From Betaproteobacteria bacterium (GTDB taxonomy: Bacteria; Pseudomonadota; Gammaproteobacteria; Burkholderiales; Burkholderiaceae), in NCBI GenBank assembly GCA_009927445.1, contig RFMZ01000201.1, positions 1 through 64,000 on the forward strand: a stretch of DNA of 64,000 bases. The letters run 5' to 3'. The number at the start of each line of letters is the position of its first letter. Positions within the stretch are counted from its first letter, which is position 1. This document shows, piece after piece, positions 52,325-61,738 of this stretch. The notes beneath the pieces are model-generated. The model searched no databases and was not told the DNA's origin. It was given only the letters and a program-made list of their open reading frames with translations. Made by a program: the position numbers and the translations under genes.

Positions 52325-54157
52325 TTGCAAAAAACGAATCAAATAAGTCCATCATACTTTCACCAAGTTGTAGATTGCCAGTGGGCTTGTCCAGCGCACA
52401 CACCAGTTCCGGAATACATTAGACTAATCGCTCAGGGTCAATATGCGGATGCCTATATGGTGAACTGGGTATCAAATGTCTTTCCAGGTATTTTAGGTCG
52501 AACATGTGATAGGCCTTGTGAGCCCGCTTGTAGGCGCAGTCGTGTTGAAGAAAATAACGGTGCAGCGCCAGAACCAGTTGCCATATGCCGCTTAAAACGG
52601 GTTGCGGCTGATCATAAAGGGGACATTACAGAAAGAATGCCCCCGAAAGCTGCCTTCAATGGTAAACGCATCGCTTGCGTTGGGGCTGGACCTTCAGCCT
52701 TAACAGTCGCAAGGGATTTAACTCCTTTGGGATATCAGGTAACTGTCTTTGATGGGGAACAAAAAGCTGGTGGATTTATACGTACCCAAATACCCCGCTT
52801 TCGACTTCCAGAGTCTGTCATTGATGAAGAAACAAATTACATCCTTGACCTAGGTGTTGAGTTTAAAGCGGGTCACCGCATTGCCTCCATGCACGATCTC
52901 TTACAAGAAAATTATGATGCTGTTTTTGTCGGGAGTGGTGCACCCCGTGGCAGAGATCTTCATATTCCGGGTCGTCAACAAGCAGCACACCAAATTCATA
53001 TTGGTATTGACTGGTTAGCATCAGTCTCCTTTGGACATATCACAAGCATTGGCAAAAAGGTGATTGTTCTAGGTGGTGGGAATACAGCAATGGATTGCTG
53101 TCGATCTGCAAGGCGCCTTGGAAGTTCTGATATCAAAGTAGTTGTTCGGAGTGGCTTTGATGAAATGAAGGCCTCCCCCTGGGAAAAAGAAGATGCTATT
53201 CACGAAGGCATCCCCATCATCAATTACCATGTTCCGACCGCTTTTATTCATCAACATGGCAAGTTAACCGGTATGACTTTTCAAATCGTGCAAGCCGTCT
53301 ATGATCAAGCAGGTAAAAGAACTCTTGAACCTGCCAGTGATACCGAAGTATTCTTTGAATGTGATACCGTACTCCTAGCTGTTGGTCAAGAAAATGCCTT
53401 CCCTTGGATTGAAGCCCATGCCGGTATTGAATTTAATTCACATGGCATGCCGCTAGTGGATGAAATCACCTTCCAATCTAGCAATCCAAAAGTATTCTTT
53501 GGAGGAGACGCAGCCTTTGGACCTAAAAATATTATTACAGCCGTAGCCCATGGTCATGAGGCTGCAGTTTCTATAGACCGCTTTCTTAATCAAGAAAAAA
53601 CCAGTATTCGACCACCACCTCGGACGAATTTAATGTCCCAGAAAATGGGTATCCATGAGTGGAGTTATCACAATGACATTTCCGACGATCATCGCTCAAA
53701 AGTGCCATGGGCAGACGCTCAAAAAGCCCTAGCAAGTATTCGTATTGAAGTCGAGTTAGGGTTTGATGCAGCAACAGCTTTTAAGGAGTCTCAACGTTGC
53801 TTAAATTGTGATATTCAAACTGTCTTTAAACAAGAAGCTTGTATTGAATGTGATGCCTGTGTTGATATCTGTCCGATGGATTGCATTACTTTTACTGATA
53901 GTGGCTCAGAAGACGATCTACGCTCTCGCCTTCAGGCCCCCGCAACCAATAAAGAACAAGGACTTTACGTCTCCGATTTATTGAAGTCAGGTCATGTTAT
54001 GGCGAAGGATGAAGATGTTTGCCTACACTGCGGATTATGTGCCGAACGCTGCCCAACTGGAGCTTGGGATATGCAAAAATTTTTACTCATCACCACGCAA
54101 GCTGGACCAAATTGTCGAGACAGCGCCTTGCTTAGCGATTCGGTCCCTACATTATGA
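52325..54157 (+). CDS. FAD-dependent NAD(P) oxidoreductase with fused ferredoxin domains (GltD/PadH-like)
   Basis: Electron-transfer subunit of 610 aa. The N-terminal cluster-binding region has CQWACPAHTPVPEYI and CDRPCEPACRR (Fer4_20 type, as in GltD and dihydropyrimidine dehydrogenase). Next come an FAD motif VGAGPSALTVARDL and an NAD(P) motif VLGGGNTAMDCCRSARR. The C-terminal end holds two [4Fe-4S] sites, CIECDACVDICPMDC and CLHCGLCAERCP. It likely carries electrons between the 2-oxoacid oxidoreductase encoded next and NAD(P)H, as PadH does for phenylglyoxylate dehydrogenase. TTG 52325 has a strong AAGGAG. The stop overlaps the next ATG (ATGA). Confidence 0.92.
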   Translation: MQKTNQISPSYFHQVVDCQWACPAHTPVPEYIRLIAQGQYADAYMVNWVSNVFPGILGRTCDRPCEPACRRSRVEENNGAAPEPVAICRLKRVAADHKGDITERMPPKAAFNGKRIACVGAGPSALTVARDLTPLGYQVTVFDGEQKAGGFIRTQIPRFRLPESVIDEETNYILDLGVEFKAGHRIASMHDLLQENYDAVFVGSGAPRGRDLHIPGRQQAAHQIHIGIDWLASVSFGHITSIGKKVIVLGGGNTAMDCCRSARRLGSSDIKVVVRSGFDEMKASPWEKEDAIHEGIPIINYHVPTAFIHQHGKLTGMTFQIVQAVYDQAGKRTLEPASDTEVFFECDTVLLAVGQENAFPWIEAHAGIEFNSHGMPLVDEITFQSSNPKVFFGGDAAFGPKNIITAVAHGHEAAVSIDRFLNQEKTSIRPPPRTNLMSQKMGIHEWSYHNDISDDHRSKVPWADAQKALASIRIEVELGFDAATAFKESQRCLNCDIQTVFKQEACIECDACVDICPMDCITFTDSGSEDDLRSRLQAPATNKEQGLYVSDLLKSGHVMAKDEDVCLHCGLCAERCPTGAWDMQKFLLITTQAGPNCRDSALLSDSVPTL

Positions 54158-55998
54158 AAACCATATCTGCCATTAATGATTTTGTCATTAAATTTGCCAA
54201 TGTAAACGGCTCTGGTTCAGCTTCTGCCAATGAATTATTTGCAAAAGCGATTCTCCGCATGGGTGTGCCTGTTAGCCCCCGAAACATCTTTCCAAGTAAT
54301 ATCCAAGGACTGCCCACCTGGTACGAAGCCCGCGTTTGTGAAAAAGGTTATAGCGGTCGGCGGGGTGGTGTTGACATGATGGTCGCTATGAACCCACAAA
54401 CATGGGATGCTGATATCAGTGAAATCGAACCTGGGGGATTCTTGTTTTACGACTCCACAAGACCTATCCCAGAATCAAAATTTCGAGGCGATGTCCATAC
54501 GATTGGTGTACCACTAACAGAAATTAGTAATAATGCATATCAAGATCCTAGACAAAGACAATTATTCAAAAATATTATTTATGTCGGTGCTCTAGCAGTT
54601 CTGCTCGATGTGGATAGTGCCGTTTTTGAAAAGCTTTTTAGTGAACAATACAAAGGTAAAGAAAAATTACTTGATTCGAATATCAAAGCCTTTAATCTCG
54701 GGGCAGATTATGTCAAAACCTATCTCAAAGCCCCTCTCAGTATTCGCGTTCAAAAAAGCAATCAAGTTGGTGATCAAATTTTCACCGATGGCAATAGTGC
54801 CATTGCACTGGGATGCGTCTATGGCGGTGCGACTGTCGCAGCTTGGTACCCGATTACCCCGTCCTCATCTGTCCCCGAAGCATTTGAAAAATACTGTCGG
54901 AAATACCGGGTTGATCCTAAAACCGGCCTAGACAGGTTTGCGATTGTTCAAGCTGAGGATGAATTAGCCTCTATTGGGATTGTGATTGGTGCCGGCTGGA
55001 ACGGTGCAAGAGCTTTCACTGCCACATCCGGGCCTGGGATTTCTTTAATGACTGAATTTATTGGTCTGGCATACTTTGCCGAAATCCCAGTTGTTATTAT
55101 CGATGTCCAACGAGGTGGACCATCAACCGGCATGCCGACCAGAACGCAGCAGTCTGATATTCTAGCTTGTGCTTATGCCTCACATGGTGATACCAAACAT
55201 ATTCTGCTCTTTCCAGAGGATCCCTATGAGTGCTTCGAACATGCAGCCTGTTCTTTTGATCTAGCTGAAAGACTCCAAACGCCAATTTTTTTAATGACTG
55301 ATCTAGATATTGGCATGAATCAACGCCTATCTAAACCCTTTGCTTGGGATGAAAGCAGATCTTATGACCGAGGTAAAGTCATGACCGCTGAGGAACTCGA
55401 AGCAGGTAAAGATTTTGGTCGATACAAAGATGTTGATGGCGATGGTATTCCATGGCGAACGCTGCCGGGAACACATCCAACGAAAGGTAGCTTCTTTACC
55501 AGAGGCACAAGTCGCGATGCTTATGCGCGGTACTCTGAGCGGGGTCAAGACTACACCTACAATATGGAACGTTTAGTGAAGAAGTTTTCTACTGCTGCCA
55601 AGATTGTTCCTCAACCAGTGCTGCGACTCGCCAATCAGTCGACCCGCTATGGCGTCATGTATTTTGGCTCAACGAGCCCTGCAATGCAAGAAGCTCTCGA
55701 TGTTCTAGAGCAATCAAAAATAGCTTTAAATGCCATGCGACTGCGGGCTTTTCCGTTTTCAAAAGCGGTTGATGATTTTATTTTGCAACATGATTATGTG
55801 TTTATTGTTGAACAAAATCGAGATGCCCAAATGCATACCTTAATTATTTCGGAATTAAGTATTAATCCAAATCAATTAATTAAAATATTACACTACGATG
55901 GCACACCGATTACTGCACGTTTTATCGTTACAGCCATTCAAAATCAACTAGAAAAAATCAGTGCCCTATCTGATCAAAAAAACCAGGAGTTGGTATGA
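54154..55998 (+). CDS. 2-oxoacid:acceptor oxidoreductase, fused gamma-alpha subunit (KorA type)
   Basis: Large subunit of 614 aa. Residues 1-190 form the gamma domain (ANVNGSGSASANELFAKAIL, PTWYEARVCEKGYSGRRGG), followed from about 210 by the alpha pyrimidine-binding domain: GNSAIALGCVYGGATVAAWY, PITPSSSVPEAFEKYCRK, DELASIGIVIGAGWNGARAF, TATSGPGISLMTEFIGLAYF. With the beta subunit it decarboxylates a 2-oxoacid to acyl-CoA using thiamine diphosphate. The fused architecture is that of 2-oxoglutarate:ferredoxin oxidoreductase KorA, but the acid is not proven. ATGA overlaps on both sides. Confidence 0.92.
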   Translation: MKTISAINDFVIKFANVNGSGSASANELFAKAILRMGVPVSPRNIFPSNIQGLPTWYEARVCEKGYSGRRGGVDMMVAMNPQTWDADISEIEPGGFLFYDSTRPIPESKFRGDVHTIGVPLTEISNNAYQDPRQRQLFKNIIYVGALAVLLDVDSAVFEKLFSEQYKGKEKLLDSNIKAFNLGADYVKTYLKAPLSIRVQKSNQVGDQIFTDGNSAIALGCVYGGATVAAWYPITPSSSVPEAFEKYCRKYRVDPKTGLDRFAIVQAEDELASIGIVIGAGWNGARAFTATSGPGISLMTEFIGLAYFAEIPVVIIDVQRGGPSTGMPTRTQQSDILACAYASHGDTKHILLFPEDPYECFEHAACSFDLAERLQTPIFLMTDLDIGMNQRLSKPFAWDESRSYDRGKVMTAEELEAGKDFGRYKDVDGDGIPWRTLPGTHPTKGSFFTRGTSRDAYARYSERGQDYTYNMERLVKKFSTAAKIVPQPVLRLANQSTRYGVMYFGSTSPAMQEALDVLEQSKIALNAMRLRAFPFSKAVDDFILQHDYVFIVEQNRDAQMHTLIISELSINPNQLIKILHYDGTPITARFIVTAIQNQLEKISALSDQKNQELV

Positions 55999-57050
55999 CC
56001 TATATTGCAAAACCAATATTACATCACCCCAGCTTAACTCGAAATCAAGTTGGCTACACCCGGCGCGATTATGAAGGCAGAATTTCGACACTCTGTGCCG
56101 GTTGTGGTCATGACTCCATCTCTGCAGCCATCGTTCAAGCTTGTTGGGAAATGAATATCGAACCACATCGCGTAGCCAAGATGTCAGGTATTGGATGTAG
56201 TTCAAAAACACCAGATTATTTTTTGGGCGCTTCGCATGGCTTTAATACGGTCCACGGGAGAATGCCCTCAGTCCTGACAGGCGCCAACTTAGCCAATCGA
56301 GAGCTACTCTATCTTGGAGTCTCAGGGGATGGTGATTCTGCTTCAATCGGACTTGGGCAATTTGCGAACGCCATGCGTCGTAGTGTGCGGATGGCCTATA
56401 TTGTTGAAAATAATGGTGTATATGGCCTGACTAAAGGACAATTTTCTGCAACAGCAGATCAAGGTTCCAAAAGTAAAAAAGGGGTAGTTAATAACGATAG
56501 TCCAATTGATCTAGTTGGCATTGCGTTGCAACTCGGAGCAACCTATGTTGCTCGAAGTTTTTCAGGAGATAAAGCGCAACTAGTCCCCTTAATCAAAGGT
56601 GCTATCGATCATGGTGGCGCCGCATTTATTGATGTAATTAGTCCTTGTGTAACTTTTAATAACCATCAAGGAAGCACCAAAAGCTATGATTATGTCCGCG
56701 AACATAATGAAACCGTCAATCGAATTGATTTTATCAAGCAACATGCAGAAATCACGACAGCATATCAACCTGGCGAAGTGACCGAAATTGAACAGCATGA
56801 CGGATCTATTCTTCGTCTGCGTAAATTAACGAATGATTATGATTCCACCAATAGGTATGGCGCCCTTAGCTATGTTAATGAACATCAAGCTAAAGGAGAA
56901 GTAGTAACTGGACTGCTTTATATTGACCCTGATGCGACAGATTTACATACGGCCTTAAATACCTGTGACCAACCCTTGAACTCCTTAGCACTCGATAAAC
57001 TATGTCCCGGGTCCGACATATTGTCAAAAATTAATATGTCTTTCAGGTAA
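55995..57050 (+). CDS. 2-oxoacid:acceptor oxidoreductase beta subunit (KorB type)
   Basis: Thiamine-diphosphate-binding subunit of 351 aa. The N-terminal RISTLCAGCGHDSIS supplies two Cys, and a third and fourth (GIGCSSKTPDYF and ISPCVTFNNHQG) complete the [4Fe-4S] site. The ThDP motif is GVSGDGDSASIGLGQF followed by VENNGVYGLTKGQ. The segment after 280 (YGALSYVNEHQAKGEVVTG) is the usual tail. Partner of the fused gamma-alpha subunit. Confidence 0.93.
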   Translation: MTYIAKPILHHPSLTRNQVGYTRRDYEGRISTLCAGCGHDSISAAIVQACWEMNIEPHRVAKMSGIGCSSKTPDYFLGASHGFNTVHGRMPSVLTGANLANRELLYLGVSGDGDSASIGLGQFANAMRRSVRMAYIVENNGVYGLTKGQFSATADQGSKSKKGVVNNDSPIDLVGIALQLGATYVARSFSGDKAQLVPLIKGAIDHGGAAFIDVISPCVTFNNHQGSTKSYDYVREHNETVNRIDFIKQHAEITTAYQPGEVTEIEQHDGSILRLRKLTNDYDSTNRYGALSYVNEHQAKGEVVTGLLYIDPDATDLHTALNTCDQPLNSLALDKLCPGSDILSKINMSFR

Positions 57051-57126
57051 TTACTGCAAGAGTTGAAAATTACTGAGTATGTTTTTGCTTGTCTAATGAA
57101 ATAAATTAAACTTTGAACTGGAAATC

Positions 57127-57366
57127 ATGATGAAAGCAAAAACAGCAAAAAATGCTCCCTATGCAGTTGAGGTTGTGGCTGGCAAAACTTATCAGTGGTG
57201 TTCTTGTGGACTGAGTAAAAATCAACCCTTTTGTGATGATTCACATCAAGTGACAGAATGTGAGCCCCTAGATTACATGGCTACCGAAAATAAAAAAGTC
57301 TTCTTTTGTGGTTGTAAACAGACTCATCAATCACCTCTTTGCGACGGCACGCATTCCAAACTATAA
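57127..57366 (+). CDS. CDGSH iron-sulfur protein, two-site
   Basis: Small protein of 79 aa with two CDGSH-type [2Fe-2S] motifs: WCSCGLSKNQPFCDDSH and FCGCKQTHQSPLCDGTH, each with three Cys and one His, as in bacterial dual-domain CDGSH proteins. Redox or cluster-transfer role. Lies 76 bp after the oxidoreductase operon and might be co-transcribed. ATG 57127 or 57130. Confidence 0.93.
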   Translation: MMKAKTAKNAPYAVEVVAGKTYQWCSCGLSKNQPFCDDSHQVTECEPLDYMATENKKVFFCGCKQTHQSPLCDGTHSKL

Positions 57367-57431
57367 AAGAGCCACTCTTGTAAAAGCTCAGTCAAATAAA
57401 TCTAAAAAATAAACTGTGTTAACGTTACGGC

Positions 57432-57839
57432 ATGCTTAGCAATCTTCAAAATGCCTACAGTAGTGATTTATGCCTATCTATTCTAGAGACCATGCTTTTG
57501 CAGGGCTACGATTCTGTTCTCATCACCGATGCCTCAAATAATCCCAAAATTACTTATGCGAACTCAGCGTTCACGCAACTGACTGGCTATAGCATAGATG
57601 AAATTCTCGGGAAATCTCCAAAGATTCTCCAAGGCCCAAGTACCTCCCAAGTGGTCATTCAACGTTTACGGAAATGTCTTATTGATGTCACGGTCTTTGA
57701 AGGTGAGGCCGTAAATTATAAAAAAGATGGTACGATTTTTATGATGAACTGGCGCATGATTCCAATTATTGATAATGGAGAATTAAAAGCCTGGTTAGCA
57801 ATCCAACGTGAAAAAATTGTCGCATGGTTGCCAGATTAA
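57432..57839 (+). CDS. Single PAS-domain protein, LOV-like but without the photoactive Cys
   Basis: Stand-alone PAS sensor of 135 aa. QGYDSVLITDASNNPKITYA opens the fold; NSAFTQLTGYSIDEILGKS and LQGPSTSQVVIQRLRKCL match the LOV-type helix region, where LOV has GRNCRFLQG but this protein has GKSPKILQG, so the flavin-binding Cys is replaced by Pro. VNYKKDGTIFMMNWRMIPI and LAIQREK finish the domain. No effector domain is attached, so it must act through another protein. No good ribosome site is seen before ATG 57432. Confidence 0.85.
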   Translation: MLSNLQNAYSSDLCLSILETMLLQGYDSVLITDASNNPKITYANSAFTQLTGYSIDEILGKSPKILQGPSTSQVVIQRLRKCLIDVTVFEGEAVNYKKDGTIFMMNWRMIPIIDNGELKAWLAIQREKIVAWLPD

Positions 57840-57951
57840 TAGATTACATCAGTTCATTAAAAAGATATTTTGAAATCCTGTTCGCAGTAAAAATCTCTGG
57901 GTTTTATATAACAGTTTTATACAATAATCTGTAAAATTTAAATTATTAATT

Positions 57952-59259
57952 ATGCCTGCACATCTGGGACTCATCGAAGCTTGTCGACTGATTCAATCAA
58001 AAGCTCTGGACGAAAAAAAATATTTGCAAGATTGTTACAACCTAGCAGACTTACTCGAACCACAATTAAAAGCCTTTGTGACGCGTAGCACAATAGATGT
58101 CCTCCAAAAATCGATGCGTTCAGGACCACTATCAGCAATTCCCGTAGGGATCAAAGATATTATTTCTACGAAAGATTTAATCACGACAAATGGCTCGGTC
58201 ATTTATCAAAACCACCTCCCAAAAGAAAATGCTCCAATCGTGGAAAAACTATTTAATTTAGGTGGCGTCTTGTTCGGTAAGACAGTGTCAACCGAGTTTG
58301 CTTATAGAAAGTCCGGCCCCACAAAAAATCCATGGAACCACCAACATACTCCCGGTGGTTCTTCTAGTGGCTCAGCCGCAGCAGTAGCAGCCGGCATCGT
58401 GCCTCTAGCGGTCGGTACTCAAACACAAGGCTCTGTTATAAGGCCTGCGGCTTTTTGTGGAGTGGTTGGATTTAAACCTAGCTTTGGAACACTGCCGATA
58501 GAGGGAATTTTCCCTTTTTCTGGATCATTAGATCATGTTGGACTATTTACGCGTTCTGTCGATGACGTTGCTTATGCCTTTAATTTACTGCAACACACAT
58601 CGGTACAGGCAGATGAGCACGTCAAGCCAGCTCTTGATCTGGACCAAGAGCTGGCATCTAATCTGAATCCAAGATTGGCTCTTTTAAAAACGCCTTTTGA
58701 TCATTTCATCAGCCAAGAACAAGTGCTAGCTATACAACATGTAATCAGTAAACTAAGGTCCGAGGGTGTAATCGTTAATGAAATAGAGTTGCCAACTCTT
58801 TTTTGGGATAGCCTTCACTCGATGACCACCTTGATGTTTTATGAGGCAGCTATTGTCCACCAGCATCATGTAAAAGAATTTAAACACCTCTTAAGTGAAC
58901 ACATTCAGAGTCTTGTAACACAAGGGCAAGCAATTACCACCATCGAGTATGCGAATGCTAAGACTACCCAAAGCCAACTGCGTCAAGCAGTAGTACCCTA
59001 TCTGAGTCAGTACGACGCTCTCCTCACCATTCCGGCAAATGGCGAAGCGCCCCTTGGACTGAGCTCTACTGGCGATCCCATGTTTTGTTCTTTGTGGAGC
59101 TTTTTAGGACTCCCCGCAATCACGATGCCTATCGCAAAGTCTCGCAATAATTTACCGCTAGGTTTACAGTTAGTAGGAAAAATGACCCAGGATCAACTCT
59201 TACTTCAAACTGCAAAAACTGTCCAAACAATCTGCTTATTCGATGTATATCAATCCTAG
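57952..59259 (+). CDS. Amidase signature-family hydrolase
   Basis: Ser-cisSer-Lys amidase of 435 aa. GIKDIISTKD provides the catalytic Lys near 62, and PGGSSSGSAAAVAAGIVPLA the cis-Ser and nucleophile loop near 137-165, with QTQGSVIRPAAFCGVVGFKP next. It hydrolyses amides such as malonamate, indoleacetamide or ureido acids. The C-terminal part is shorter than in GatA. No SD consensus precedes ATG 57952. Divergent or unlinked to neighbours, convergent with the DUF1993 gene. Confidence 0.92.
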   Translation: MPAHLGLIEACRLIQSKALDEKKYLQDCYNLADLLEPQLKAFVTRSTIDVLQKSMRSGPLSAIPVGIKDIISTKDLITTNGSVIYQNHLPKENAPIVEKLFNLGGVLFGKTVSTEFAYRKSGPTKNPWNHQHTPGGSSSGSAAAVAAGIVPLAVGTQTQGSVIRPAAFCGVVGFKPSFGTLPIEGIFPFSGSLDHVGLFTRSVDDVAYAFNLLQHTSVQADEHVKPALDLDQELASNLNPRLALLKTPFDHFISQEQVLAIQHVISKLRSEGVIVNEIELPTLFWDSLHSMTTLMFYEAAIVHQHHVKEFKHLLSEHIQSLVTQGQAITTIEYANAKTTQSQLRQAVVPYLSQYDALLTIPANGEAPLGLSSTGDPMFCSLWSFLGLPAITMPIAKSRNNLPLGLQLVGKMTQDQLLLQTAKTVQTICLFDVYQS

Positions 59260-59273
59260 GCCTAGTTGCCGAC

Positions 59274-59783
59274 CTAAATAATTTTTCCTAAATAATCTCG
59301 CTTACCAATTTCTACGCCATTATGGCGCAAAATATTGTATGCCGTTGTGATATGAAAATAGACGTTAGGTAAAGCATGGCTGAGCAAAAATTGCATGCCA
59401 ACGTAATGAGTCTCTTTATCGCCCCGCTTGGTAATGATTACCTTGTCCTCTGTACCATCAATCTGTTGGGGCGTAAAACCCTCAACAAACAATATTGTCT
59501 TAGCGATGCGTTTTTGTAAGTCAGCAATCGTCTGTTCATTATCTTCATAAGCGGGAATATCAACGCCTGCCAATCGTGCAACAACAGATTTGGCAGTGTC
59601 GGTAGCTATTTGAACCTGCCTAGTCAAATTGAGCATATCAGGAAATAATCGAAAATGCGTAAATGCAGTGGCATCTAATTTTTTTGCTTCAATGTGGATC
59701 TGCGACTTTTCTAGGATTGCAGAAAGATTTGTCAACATATTAACTAGTCGAGGAACGCTGGCTTGGAACATGGATATTGTCAT
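59274..59783 (-). CDS. DUF1993-family protein
   Basis: All-helical protein of 169 aa, DinB-like fold expected. The start SMFQASVPRLVNMLTNLSAI, the middle HFRLFPDMLNLTRQVQIATD and the end HITTAYNILRHNGVEIGKRD match DUF1993. FHITTAYNILRH contains a His typical for the metal site of this fold. Function unknown. Ribosome site AAAGGTG precedes ATG 59783. Confidence 0.88.
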   Translation of the reverse strand: MTISMFQASVPRLVNMLTNLSAILEKSQIHIEAKKLDATAFTHFRLFPDMLNLTRQVQIATDTAKSVVARLAGVDIPAYEDNEQTIADLQKRIAKTILFVEGFTPQQIDGTEDKVIITKRGDKETHYVGMQFLLSHALPNVYFHITTAYNILRHNGVEIGKRDYLGKII

Positions 59784-59868
59784 AAAACACCTTTCATATA
59801 AAAAACTTGAGAGTATTTATACTACACCCTAAAATAGAATAATCTCTTTAGAAATATGATTGCTAACT

Positions 59869-60540
59869 ATGCTGACTTGTATTGAACATGAAACATCACC
59901 AAACCCGCTCGCTAGCGTAATTTGGATGCATGGCCTAGGTGCTGATGGGAGCGACTTTGCAGGAATTGTCCCGCAATTAAATCTGCGTCATTGTCCTCCT
60001 ATTCGGTTTGTATTCCCAAACGCACCCAGCATGCCAGTCACGGTCAATAATGGCTATGTGATGCCCGCTTGGTACGATATTTATGGCAGTAATTTGGTCC
60101 AAAAACAGGATGCTACCGGTATCACACGCTCCGCCCAAGCTATTTGCGAATTAATTGAGCAGGAGGTAAAAAGAGGGATTCCCTATGAAAATATTGCCCT
60201 AGCAGGTTTTTCGCAAGGCTGTGCCATGGCCTTACACACTGGCTTACTATTTCCAAAAGAACTAGCTGGAATTATTGCCTTATCCGGATACCTGCCACTA
60301 GCTGATCAGTTTAAGAGTCAACGACAACTGACAAACCAAAATACGCCAATTTTTTTAGCGCACGGCATCTATGACCCAGTTGTAGTTCCAGAGCGTGCTG
60401 AAGAGTCACGTAAATTACTCGTAGAGCTTGGCTATCAAGTCCACTGGAAAACTTATCCCATGGAGCATTCAGTCCATCCCCAAGAGTTAATCGATATTGC
60501 CGAATTTTTCAATCAAATCTTTAAAAAAATTGCGTCTTGA
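59869..60540 (+). CDS. Alpha/beta hydrolase, carboxylesterase/phospholipase (EstB-like)
   Basis: Serine esterase of 223 aa. VIWMHGLGADGSDF is the oxyanion loop, ALAGFSQGCAMALH the nucleophile elbow (Ser near 113), HGIYDPVVVPERA the Asp and MEHSVHPQ the His. Members deacylate short esters or lysophospholipids. The ATG 59869 gives the family N-terminus; a TTG at 59860 is possible. Confidence 0.92.
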   Translation: MLTCIEHETSPNPLASVIWMHGLGADGSDFAGIVPQLNLRHCPPIRFVFPNAPSMPVTVNNGYVMPAWYDIYGSNLVQKQDATGITRSAQAICELIEQEVKRGIPYENIALAGFSQGCAMALHTGLLFPKELAGIIALSGYLPLADQFKSQRQLTNQNTPIFLAHGIYDPVVVPERAEESRKLLVELGYQVHWKTYPMEHSVHPQELIDIAEFFNQIFKKIAS

Positions 60541-60541
60541 T

Positions 60542-60847
60542 TTAAACCAACGGTATAAAAATCTCGACTTTTCTTGCTAAGGGTAAGCCACTTTCCTGAG
60601 CACTCGTTGCAATCTTGGCAATCATTTCTGATGTAACCCCCCCAGGGTATCGATAAACCTCCATCCAAGTTTCCAAGCCATCACTTGAAACTTCGGGACG
60701 TTGCATCATTTCTATTTCCAAATCCCTGTATTGGGCTTTTAAATTCTGAGCCATCAGACGGAGTAAATGCAGAGTTGTTACATGTTGCGCAGTAGTAATT
60801 TTATAGTATACAAAAAGTGTCGTAGCAGTCTGCATATCGTATCCCAT
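60542..60847 (-). CDS. DUF4936-family protein
   Basis: Small protein of 101 aa. TLFVYYKITTAQ, MMQRPEVSSDGLETWMEVYR and VEIFIPLV match DUF4936, known mainly from Burkholderiales. It directly follows ubiX, 1 bp on. Function unknown. Confidence 0.8.
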   Translation of the reverse strand: MGYDMQTATTLFVYYKITTAQHVTTLHLLRLMAQNLKAQYRDLEIEMMQRPEVSSDGLETWMEVYRYPGGVTSEMIAKIATSAQESGLPLARKVEIFIPLV

Positions 60848-60848
60848 T

Positions 60849-61451
60849 TTAAGAATTTTGGGTCGTTGATAGTGCTTGTTTACCCATACCAGACCAACGT
60901 TTGACTAAACTCGTATCAATCTCAAATAAATCTAAACAACGGCCTGTTGTATGGTTCACAATATCATCGATTGTTTCTGGCTTTGAATAAAACATTGGAA
61001 CCGGCGGCATAATTACCGCACCATTTTCAGTGGCTTGGGTCATCGACCTTAAGTGCCCTAAATGCAGTGGAGTCTCTCGAACCATTAAGACTAACCGACG
61101 TCTTTCTTTGAGGACAACATCAGCCGCCCGCGATAATAGACTCGTGGTCGTACCCCAAGCCACTTCAGACAAAGAACGAATCGAGCACGGCGCAATCACC
61201 ATGCCCAACGTTTTAAATGAACCAGAGGCAATTGTTGCCCCAATATTTTTATTGTTATGAACCACACTTGCCAAGCTCTCAACATCCTTAATCGTCAAAT
61301 CCATCTCTGACGAAAGAGTTAGTTTGGCCGAGTCAGACATCACTAAATGGGTCTCTATCTCAGAGCCATATAAGGCTTGTAAAATCCGCACGCCGTATAC
61401 AATCCCTGAGGCGCCACTTATACCGACAATTAAACGCTTTGGATGATCCAT
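60849..61451 (-). CDS. ubiX: UbiX flavin prenyltransferase
   Basis: Cytoplasmic enzyme of 200 aa making prenylated FMN, the cofactor of UbiD decarboxylases. Blocks: VGISGASGIVYGVRILQAL (FMN), IAPCSIRSLSEVAWG (Ser/Arg of the active site), DVVLKERRRLVLMVRETPLH and GAVIMPPVPMFYSKPETIDD. ATG 61451; a TTG at 61457 is disregarded. No ubiD is in the window, so it probably serves ubiquinone synthesis or an aromatic decarboxylase elsewhere. Confidence 0.94.
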   Translation of the reverse strand: MDHPKRLIVGISGASGIVYGVRILQALYGSEIETHLVMSDSAKLTLSSEMDLTIKDVESLASVVHNNKNIGATIASGSFKTLGMVIAPCSIRSLSEVAWGTTTSLLSRAADVVLKERRRLVLMVRETPLHLGHLRSMTQATENGAVIMPPVPMFYSKPETIDDIVNHTTGRCLDLFEIDTSLVKRWSGMGKQALSTTQNS

Positions 61452-61525
61452 AAACAACTCACTTTGTTAGATTCGGACTTTGAATTAAAAAAACTCTAAA
61501 AAACCTAGCTAGCCAAGCATCTTTT

Positions 61526-61547
61526 GCATAGGCGCTGCATAGGCGCT
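61526..61547 (+). repeat. Tandem 11-bp duplication
   Basis: GCATAGGCGCT occurs twice in direct tandem in the space between ubiX and the RidA-family gene. It has the same 11-bp period as the triple repeat at 21046, but a different sequence. Confidence 0.5.
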
Positions 61548-61738
61548 TTAGACCGGTGCCAATTTCATTATATTCTGTTTAAAGGGCATCCTTTGATCAG
61601 TGTGTACCTCACAGAAGATAATCCCCACTTTGAACATAGCAATGTCTCACTTAGGGTAGTTGCTTTTCGTAATACAGTATGATTACCACAAATGATCTTT
61701 ATATGATTAACTATTAAATAAACTTTTAAAATATCCAC

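Noticed and set aside
57432-57839. Blue-light photoreceptor (LOV)
   Set aside because: The essential Cys is Pro, so no photochemistry of the LOV type is expected.
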